DNA of 7,521 nucleotides from Chloroflexota bacterium (GTDB lineage Bacteria > Chloroflexota > Limnocylindria > Limnocylindrales > CSP1-4): NCBI GenBank assembly GCA_015661135.1, contig JACVXW010000044.1, positions 1 through 7,521 of the forward strand, given 5' to 3'. Shown here piece by piece: positions 4,368-7,521 of the stretch (position 1 is its first letter; the number at the start of each line of letters is the position of its first letter). Position numbers and translations under genes: made by a program. A model generated the notes under the pieces. The model was not told the DNA's origin, searched no databases, and saw nothing but the letters and a program-made list of their open reading frames with translations.

Positions 4368-6946
4368 TAGTGGACGACCAGGTTCACCAGTCGGCCGCCG
4401 CCGGCGACGATGACGCGGTCCGGCGTCTTGCCGGCGAGCGCGGCGATCACCTTCGGGGCGGCCAGGACCATCAATTCAAGATCGGCGTCGGTCACATCGG
4501 CTGGGACGACGACCTTGTCGCGGAGCTTGCCGTTCACCTGGACCGGCACTTCCCGCGTCTCCTCCACGACGGCCGTCGGATCGACGTCCGGCCAGCGCTC
4601 GGTGTGGATGGAGAACGGGGCCCTGCCGGCCGCGGCAAGCCGCCGCGACCAGAGCTCCTCGGTGATGTGGGGGGCCGCCGGTGCCAGCATCAGGAGCAGC
4701 AGGCGAACGGCCTCGTCCCAGGCTTCGCCGCCGGCCGCCTCGGTGCCGCGGTAGCGGACCAGGACGTTGCACAGCTCCATGAGCCGGGCGACCATCGTGT
4801 TGAACCGGAACCCCTCGTAATCGGCGGTCACGTCGCGGAGTGCCCGGTGTGCGGCGCTCCGGAGCGCGGCCTCGGCAGCGGCCCGGTCCTGTTCCGCCGG
4901 CAATTGCCCGGCTTCGGGGTCCCCGGCATCGCGGCCGTGGGGGTCCATGGCGACCGTCCAGACGCGATTGAGGAACCGGCTGATGCCGCCGATCCCGGTC
5001 GGGCTCCACGGGCCGCCCTGGTCCCACGGGCCCATGAACATCAGGAACAGGCGGACGGTGTCCGCGCCGTAGCGCTGGACCAGCTCGTCCGGGTCCTGGA
5101 CGTTGCCGCGGGACTTGCTCATCCGCTCGCCGTCCGCGCCCAGGATCTGGCCCTGGTTGAACAGGCGCCGGAACGGCTCGTTCTCGTGGAGGAGCCCGAT
5201 GTCGCGCATCGCCTTGGTAAAGAACCGGCTGTACAGGAGATGCATCACGGCGTGCTCGGCGCCGCCGGTGTACTGGTCCACGGGCGTCCAGCGATCCACG
5301 AGCGCCGTGTCCACGGGGCCGCCGGCCTTTTCCGGGGAGAGGTAGCGGAACCAGTACCAGCTCGAATCGATGAACGTGTCCAGCGTGTCCGTCTCGCGCC
5401 GGGCCGGGCCTTCGCAGCTCGGACAGGTCACCCGCAGGAACGCCTCGTCCCGGGCCAGCGGGTTATCTCCGCTGCCGTGGTAGTCGACCGTCTCGGGGAG
5501 CAGCACCGGCAGATCCTCGTCCGGGACGGGAACGGCGCCGCAGCGGTCGCAGTGGATGATCGGGATGGGCGTGCCCCAGTAGCGCTGGCGGCTGATCAGC
5601 CAGTCACGGATCCGGTAGGTGATCGCCGCCTTGCCGAGCCCGCGCTCGGCCAGCGCCGCCGTGATCGCCCGGCCGCCCTCGTCGGCGGGCATGCCCGTGT
5701 ACGGCCCACTGTTCACCAGCCGCTCGTCGGCGGCGTGGGCGATGTAGGCCTCGGTCATCGGCGCGCCCTCGGTCCCGGGCGCGGCCACGACCCGCCGGAT
5801 CGGCAGCCCGAACCGGGTGGCGAAGGCGAAGTCGCGCTCGTCGTGGGCTGGGACGGCCATGATCGCGCCGGTCCCGTAGCCGGCCAGGACGTAATCGGCG
5901 ATGAAGATCGGGATCCGCTCGCCGTTGACCGGGTTGACCGCCTCCGCCCCGATCGCCACGCCGCTCTTCTCGCGGTCCGTGGACAGGCGCTCGATCTCCG
6001 TTGCGATCCGGGCGCGAGCGACATAGGCCGCGACCTCGGCGCGGCGCCCCGGCGCAGTCAGCGCCTCGACCAGGGGGTGCTCGGGCGCGAGGACCATGAA
6101 CGTCGCCCCGAACAGGGTGTCCGGCCGGGTCGTGAAGACGCGCAGCTCCTCGCCGCCGGCGTGGTGGTCCGACGGCGCCGTCGTGAACACGATCTCGCCG
6201 CCCTCGGACCGACCGATCCAATTCGTCTGCATTATGCGGATCGGTTCCGGCCAGTCGATCCCGGTGAAGTCGAGGAGCTCGTCCGCGTAGCGGGTCGTCC
6301 GGAACCACCATTGCTCCAGATCCCGCTTCTCCACCTGCGCGCCGCATCGCCAGCAGCGCCGGTCCGTGCCCTCGACCTGCTCCCGGGCGAGCGTGCCGTC
6401 GTTGGGGCACCAGTCCACCGGCGCCTTGGCCCGATAGGCCAGCCCGGCCTTCAGGAACTGGAGGAAGAGCCACTGGTTCCAGCGGTAGTAGGCCGGGTCG
6501 CAGGTGACGACCTCCGCGTCCCAGTCGAACGTCGCGCCCATGGTCCGCAGCTGACGGCGCATGTTCTCGATGTTCTGGAGCGTCCACGCCCGCGGATTGA
6601 CCTTGTTCTTGATCGCGGCGTTCTCGGCCGGCAGGCCGAAGGCGTCGAACCCGATCGGGAAGAACACGTTGTAGCCGTGCATCCGGCGGTACCGGGCGAG
6701 CGCGTCGGTCGGCGTCTTGGTGTACCAGTGGCCGATGTGGATGTCGCCCGACGGGTACGGGTACATCGTCAGGAGGTAGTACCGGGGCCGGGTCGTGTCG
6801 TGGAGATCCGTCCGGTACAGGCCGCTCTCCGCCCAGCGCGCCTGCCAGCGCGGCTCGATCGAGACGGCGTCGTACCGCTCGATCCGGGTCCGCTCGTTTC
6901 GCTCTTCGCGACCGGTCTCGTCGCCGGTCTGGCTGGTCTGGGTCAC
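4367..6946 (-). CDS. leuS: Leucyl-tRNA synthetase
   Basis: Class I aminoacyl-tRNA synthetase that charges tRNA-Leu with leucine using ATP, in the cytoplasm. 859 residues, the usual bacterial length. Visible elements: PYPSGDIHIGH (63-73) with the HIGH motif; a zinc-ribbon-like Cys180...Cys198-x2-Cys201; the CP1 editing domain (about 240-440) with TTRPDT (272-277) and GTGAIMAVPAHDERDFAFA (358-376), where Asp369 is the conserved editing aspartate; a second Cys pair set Cys466/Cys469 and Cys508/Cys511; DSSWYWFRYLSP (527-538); GGAEHAVMHLLYSRF (561-575); GERMSKSRGN (606-615), the KMSKS loop with Arg at the first position; an anticodon-binding helical region (FNTMVARLMELCNVL, 715-729); and the C-terminal domain (VQVNGKLRDKVVVPADV, 802-818). 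Starts at GTG 6946; a GGAG lies about 12 nt upstream and no in-frame alternative start is seen. The first 20 residues are a hydrophilic, acidic extension. It overlaps the GNAT gene by one base. Confidence 0.98.
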   Translation of the reverse strand: MTQTSQTGDETGREERNERTRIERYDAVSIEPRWQARWAESGLYRTDLHDTTRPRYYLLTMYPYPSGDIHIGHWYTKTPTDALARYRRMHGYNVFFPIGFDAFGLPAENAAIKNKVNPRAWTLQNIENMRRQLRTMGATFDWDAEVVTCDPAYYRWNQWLFLQFLKAGLAYRAKAPVDWCPNDGTLAREQVEGTDRRCWRCGAQVEKRDLEQWWFRTTRYADELLDFTGIDWPEPIRIMQTNWIGRSEGGEIVFTTAPSDHHAGGEELRVFTTRPDTLFGATFMVLAPEHPLVEALTAPGRRAEVAAYVARARIATEIERLSTDREKSGVAIGAEAVNPVNGERIPIFIADYVLAGYGTGAIMAVPAHDERDFAFATRFGLPIRRVVAAPGTEGAPMTEAYIAHAADERLVNSGPYTGMPADEGGRAITAALAERGLGKAAITYRIRDWLISRQRYWGTPIPIIHCDRCGAVPVPDEDLPVLLPETVDYHGSGDNPLARDEAFLRVTCPSCEGPARRETDTLDTFIDSSWYWFRYLSPEKAGGPVDTALVDRWTPVDQYTGGAEHAVMHLLYSRFFTKAMRDIGLLHENEPFRRLFNQGQILGADGERMSKSRGNVQDPDELVQRYGADTVRLFLMFMGPWDQGGPWSPTGIGGISRFLNRVWTVAMDPHGRDAGDPEAGQLPAEQDRAAAEAALRSAAHRALRDVTADYEGFRFNTMVARLMELCNVLVRYRGTEAAGGEAWDEAVRLLLLMLAPAAPHITEELWSRRLAAAGRAPFSIHTERWPDVDPTAVVEETREVPVQVNGKLRDKVVVPADVTDADLELMVLAAPKVIAALAGKTPDRVIVAGGGRLVNLVVH

Positions 6947-6962
6947 GGTCGCGCACGTCTCC

Positions 6963-6979
6963 GGGTCTAACGAAGACCC
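6963..6979 (-). promoter_or_regulatory. leuS leader hairpin B, alternative to the terminator hairpin
   Basis: GGGTCT (6963-6968) pairs with AGACCC (6974-6979) around a 5-nt loop, a perfect 6-bp stem just upstream of the GGAG before leuS. Its arm at 6974-6979 is also the inner part of the stem of the neighbouring hairpin (6975-7001), so the two structures cannot form together. This looks like an antiterminator/terminator choice, but could be chance in GC-rich DNA. Confidence 0.35.
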
Positions 6980-7001
6980 CCCGCCGTTCCGGCGAGGGGT
7001 C
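6975..7001 (-). terminator. Hairpin A between tRNA-Ala and leuS, likely intrinsic terminator
   Basis: GACCCC (6975-6980) pairs with GGGGTC (6996-7001) and CGCCG (6982-6986) with CGGCG (6990-6994), with one C·A mismatch and a 3-nt loop. On the minus strand it starts 24 nt after the tRNA 3' end and is followed by TTCGTTAG, a weak U-rich tract. Best read as the tRNA-Ala terminator, and possibly also an attenuator in front of leuS. Confidence 0.6.
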
Positions 7002-7025
7002 GCATTGGCCGGCGAATCAGCGTGT

Positions 7026-7101
<76 letters not shown>

Positions 7102-7115
7102 ACGCCGGAGCGCGG

Positions 7116-7121
7116 AGTATA
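7116..7121 (-). promoter_or_regulatory. -10 box of the tRNA-Ala promoter
   Basis: TATACT on the minus strand (5 of 6 to TATAAT) ends 14 nt before the first base of the tRNA at 7101, giving a start near 7109 and a leader of about 8 nt. No good -35 is visible in the GC-rich stretch upstream (CCGTCA at 16-nt spacing is the best, 3 of 6). Confidence 0.55.
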
Positions 7122-7150
7122 GCGCAGGCCGCCGGCGTGACGGCCGGGCG

Positions 7151-7170
7151 GGCCGCGCTTGCCGCGGGCC
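7151..7170 (-). terminator. GC-rich hairpin just after the stop of the right-edge gene
   Basis: GGCC and GCG at 7151-7157 pair with CGC and GGCC at 7163-7170, with one bulged G and a 5-nt loop. On the minus strand it begins two bases after the TGA at 7174-7172. It has no T run, so it is a candidate factor-independent or stabilising hairpin only. Confidence 0.35.
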
Positions 7171-7171
7171 A

Positions 7172-7521
7172 TCAGGACTTTGGGATGGACCCGTAAACCG
7201 AGAAGGAGACCGTATCGCCGTCGCGCGCGACGGTCAGGTAGAGCCGGACGACCGGGCCGGTTTCCCGTGACAGAAAGACGACCGGCCCGGGGAGCGGCGA
7301 CCCGTCGGGCGGCTGCCCATCGGGCGGGTAGGAGCCACCCAGACTGCAGCTGTTCGAGATCAGGAAGGAGCCGCCGGTGGGATTCGCGGGGTCGCGGTGT
7401 CCACAGGTGCCACTCCAGGCGACGATCTGCCAGCCGGGCACCTCAACGCGCATGATGGTCTCCGGCGGCACCGCCAATGACTCCAGCCCCGAGGGGAAGA
7501 GTTCCTCCTGACAGTACTCGT
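7172..7521 (-). CDS. Unrecognised, probably exported protein, C-terminal part only
   Basis: Frame open from the right edge to TGA at 7174-7172; 115 codons are visible and no start needs to lie inside, because reading continues in frame past a TTG at 7477 (TEYCQEELFPSGLESLAVPP). The visible part has three cysteines (in EYCQEE, SGTCGHRD and SNSCSLGG), many Gly/Pro/Ser turns (SYPPDGQPPDGSPLPGP) and alternating hydrophobic strands (VVRLYLTVARDGDTVSFSVY), which suggests a disulphide-bonded, beta-rich extracytoplasmic domain. The N-terminus, where a signal peptide or lipobox would be, is outside the window. No family recognised. It precedes tRNA-Ala on the same strand, but the tRNA has its own -10, so they are probably separate units. 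Confidence 0.6.
   Translation of the reverse strand, partial: EYCQEELFPSGLESLAVPPETIMRVEVPGWQIVAWSGTCGHRDPANPTGGSFLISNSCSLGGSYPPDGQPPDGSPLPGPVVFLSRETGPVVRLYLTVARDGDTVSFSVYGSIPKS

Noticed and set aside
4370..6970. A plus-strand open frame of 866 codons antisense to leuS
   Set aside because: It mirrors leuS exactly, is rich in Arg/Val/Asp/Gly as expected from the antisense of high-GC coding DNA, and has no recognisable domain, whereas the minus strand is an unmistakable LeuRS.
6947..7025. T-box riboswitch upstream of leuS
   Set aside because: Only about 80 bases separate the tRNA and leuS, and no specifier loop or T-box motif is visible.

Overview
This is a GC-rich bacterial window with very little non-coding DNA. 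The style suggests Chloroflexota or a deep-branching actinobacterium-like lineage: many GTG starts, a flavin-dependent LLM-family oxidoreductase, a CGNR zinc-finger protein, and an SLBB plus helix-hairpin-helix ComEA close to leuS. That placement is inference from gene content, because no phylogenetic marker was compared.

Layout from left to right. The left edge cuts a minus-strand comEA gene, so its C-terminal end is missing. Upstream of it are a 13-bp hairpin and then a minus-strand cluster, in transcription order: a 42-residue membrane protein (1648-1520), a 72-residue basic helical protein (1451-1233) and a three-blade PLL/DUF346-type propeller protein (1184-762). This cluster faces away from a plus-strand gene for an ABATE/CGNR zinc-finger regulator (1756-2343). 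The intergenic region between them carries a near-consensus sigma-70 promoter for the small-protein cluster and two 28-bp copies of TAACC-N18-GGTTA exactly 51 bp apart, which look like operators. After the regulator come a plus-strand two-segment membrane protein with a leaderless-looking promoter (2384-2818), then, convergently, an LLM oxidoreductase (2841-3779) and a GNAT acetyltransferase (3909-4367).

The right half is housekeeping. leuS (4367-6946) overlaps the GNAT start by one base (TAATG), so the two are probably one transcript. Upstream of leuS are a short leader with two mutually exclusive hairpins, a tRNA-Ala(GGC) gene with encoded CCA and its own -10 box, and the C-terminal end of an unrecognised, probably exported protein cut by the right edge.

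leuS and comEA are near each other in many high-GC bacteria, so the stretch from about 640 to 4366 can be read as an accessory block between two conserved genes. The most interesting part is 762-2343: a candidate self-regulated CGNR switch with paired operators controlling small, undescribed proteins. The operator structure and the short ORFs are seen directly in the sequence; the regulatory link is inference.
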